This document shows positions 62,990 through 64,000 of a DNA stretch of 64,000 nt, one piece after another; the stretch's first letter is position 1, and each line of letters starts with the position of its first letter. The translations under genes and the position numbers were made by a program. The stretch comes from Phytoactinopolyspora mesophila (GTDB lineage: Bacteria > Actinomycetota > Actinomycetes > Jiangellales > Jiangellaceae): NCBI RefSeq assembly GCF_010122465.1, contig NZ_WLZY01000016.1, positions 42,239 to 106,238 on the forward strand, in the 5' to 3' direction. The notes under the pieces were generated by a model. The model searched no databases. It was not told the origin of the DNA and worked only from the letters and a program-made list of their open reading frames with translations.

Positions 62990-63062
62990 GCGCCCCTAGC
63001 TCAACGGATAGAGCATCTGACTACGGATCAGAAGGTTGGGGGTTCGAATCCCTCGGGGCGCG
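62990..63062 (+). tRNA. tRNA-Arg (anticodon ACG)
   Basis: A 73-nt tRNA. Acceptor GCGCCCC/GGGGCGC, anticodon stem CTGA/TCAG with loop CTACGGA, T-loop GTTCGAATC. Substrate of TadA (36,868). CCA not encoded. An integrase remnant lies just downstream. Confidence 0.96.
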
Positions 63063-63068
63063 CAAACT

Positions 63069-63105
63069 AAAGTGGCTGGTCAGGCGCGAATTGACCAGCC
63101 ACTTT
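63069..63105 (+). terminator. Terminator after tRNA-Arg
   Basis: The arms AAAGTGGCTGGTCA (63069-63082) and TGACCAGCCACTTT (63092-63105) pair over 14 bp with a 9-nt loop, ending in T's. A second hairpin, CCTGATCATGA/TCATGATCAGG (63112-63138), follows. Confidence 0.8.
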
Positions 63106-63123
63106 GTCATTCCTGATCATGAT

Positions 63124-63480
63124 CCTTTCATGATCAGGAGCCCGATGGAGCCCGCGAGTTTTCCGCTGTGCCCGCGGCACTGGCGGCGGCCGCTTCGGCT
63201 GCCGCCCCGCTCGAAGGCATCGGAACCTGCTCCGGATCCAGGATCGAGCCGTCCTCGCGTGTGAACACATACGGCGTCTCAGTCCAGGCGCTGCCACGTT
63301 CGGAGCGAAGCTCGGCTCGCCGGTTGAGGTGCTCGCGCAGTATTCACGCCACAACTTGAATGCGGACGCGTTCGGCGCACACTTGCGGGCCGCTGCCAGC
63401 CGGGTCTCGTAGCCGGTGTGCCACTCGACGATCCTGGCATCGGTCCAGGTCTTCGGCCGTTTCCTCCGGGATCGGTACCC
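63124..63480 (-). pseudogene. Tyrosine integrase remnant, internally deleted
   Basis: Two stretches in different minus-strand frames look like parts of one actinomycete integrase. RPKTWTDARIVEWHTGYETR (about 63335-63465) is the linker before the catalytic domain, and LREHLNRRAELRSERGSAW with VFTREDGSILDPEQVP (about 63220-63330) is from its middle. The usual 80-100 residues between them, including the first catalytic Arg, are missing, and the C-terminal His/Tyr part is absent. It lies next to tRNA-Arg, the likely former attachment gene. Confidence 0.6.
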
Positions 63481-63728
63481 GTCGCGGTGGTGCAGCGGAC
63501 TCGGCGTGGTCGACACTGCGCTGTCGACTGGCTGATGGGGAACGGCCGCAACTGCGGGCGTACCCGAAGTTCGCCGCACAAATGGCGAAGTTCGTCGCCC
63601 CCTTCGTCGACGGCAGGAAAGCCGACGCCGAGCTTCGGGTCGGTGCATGAGGCCGGGCCCGTGTGCGGTCGCCGAGCACTCCCTGACAAGACACGCACGG
63701 ACTTCTGCTAGGTGACATCGGAGGAGCG
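63481..63728. other. Decayed region, no intact gene
   Basis: Several overlapping frames are open but none shows a convincing start, codon bias or motif. Part may be the 5' end of the integrase remnant. Confidence 0.5.
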
Positions 63729-63917
63729 GTGGGCTATCGCCCGGATGTGACGGCCGTGATCACAGTCGACGAACTCGGCGATGCTGCGACGACGATCACT
63801 TCACCAACAGGACAGGTGAGCGTCGATAGGGCTGACGTCGATCCGGAGCGCTGGTTTGCTGAGCACAACCTAGCCCTGTCTTTTCACGGTGATCTTGGGG
63901 TGAGGGTGTGTCAGTAA
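63729..63917 (+). CDS. Small hypothetical protein
   Basis: A 62-residue ORF starting at GTG with GGAGGAGCG upstream. VTAVITVDELGDAATTITS and DPERWFAEHNLALSF are acidic and strand-rich. No family recognised. It may be the end of a larger lost gene. Confidence 0.4.
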   Translation: MGYRPDVTAVITVDELGDAATTITSPTGQVSVDRADVDPERWFAEHNLALSFHGDLGVRVCQ

Positions 63918-63918
63918 G

Positions 63919-63994
63919 ACGAAAAGTGCTCCTGAGCAGGGAGAATGAGAGTGTCTAAGTCTTGTTCGCCCGGCTCGAATGGAGCACTTTTCGT
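63919..63994. repeat. 14-bp inverted repeat at the right edge, possible IS end
   Basis: The arms ACGAAAAGTGCTCC (63919-63932) and GGAGCACTTTTCGT (63981-63994) are perfectly complementary, 48 bp apart. An ATG follows immediately at the edge of the window. It may be a terminator or the terminus and start of an insertion sequence. Confidence 0.5.
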
Positions 63995-64000
63995 ATGGTT

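Noticed and set aside
63067..63648. Intact 193-residue minus-strand gene at the right end
   Set aside because: The frame runs through the tRNA-Arg terminator and only a short part resembles an integrase. The matching middle segment is in another frame, so a remnant fits better.

Overview
The window is high-GC actinomycete DNA. Evidence for this includes a SARP-type regulator, a GTP-dependent PEP carboxykinase, a three-gene nicotinamide nucleotide transhydrogenase, LytR-CpsA-Psr cell-wall ligases, a short SRP RNA, frequent GTG starts and two RepSA-type integrative elements (AICEs, the pSAM2 family). I cannot fix the genus from sequence alone.

Layout. (1) 1-12.36 kb is the right part of AICE-1. 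Its left end lies outside the window. It carries a visibly lower-GC cargo pair, a GHKL ATPase fused to a PD-(D/E)XK nuclease followed by a DNA methyltransferase. After this come a PIN toxin-antitoxin pair, a small HTH protein, a Nudix protein (possible Pif-type transfer immunity) and a TPR regulator. The element core is pra-like activator, small membrane protein, leader hairpin and leader ORF, traSA-like translocase, small protein, repSA, xis, int. It ends at tRNA-Pro(CGG). (2) 12.39-23.9 kb is chromosomal backbone: metallophosphoesterase, DHA2 exporter, YqeY, beta-propeller lipid/membrane-anchored protein, asd-ask, a DUF5063-like gene, recR, ybaB, dnaX, SRP RNA, tRNA-Ser(GGA). (3) 23,860-34,075 is a complete second element, AICE-2, bounded by exact 53-bp repeats of the tRNA-Ser 3' end. 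Its integrase is frameshifted. Its core genes are related to those of AICE-1, and its cargo includes a full-length purC, a VapBC-like pair, a HEPN-like protein and small regulators. (4) 34.1-63.1 kb is backbone: a LytR_C protein, cation/proton antiporter, tRNA-Ser(CGA), tadA, upp, pnt operon, an Fn3 protein, two tandem LCP ligases, a phosphoribosyltransferase, tRNA-Ser(GCT), a class III aminotransferase with an upstream SARP regulator, secreted/envelope proteins, an MDR oxidoreductase, a MalT-like LuxR regulator, pckG and tRNA-Arg(ACG). (5) 63.1-64 kb is a decayed integrase next to tRNA-Arg, followed by a possible IS end.

How the genes work together. In each AICE, int and xis move the element in and out of a tRNA gene, RepSA replicates the excised circle by rolling circle, the FtsK/TraSA-like pump moves double-stranded DNA between mycelia, and pra with a repressor controls the switch. 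Comparing the two elements inside one window is informative. The replication/transfer core is homologous, while the xis-int module is different. Just upstream of both traSA genes lies a conserved, covarying hairpin followed by a 19-20-codon ORF that overlaps the traSA start. That leader, the nuclease-methyltransferase cargo and purC on a mobile element are the most interesting signals I found.
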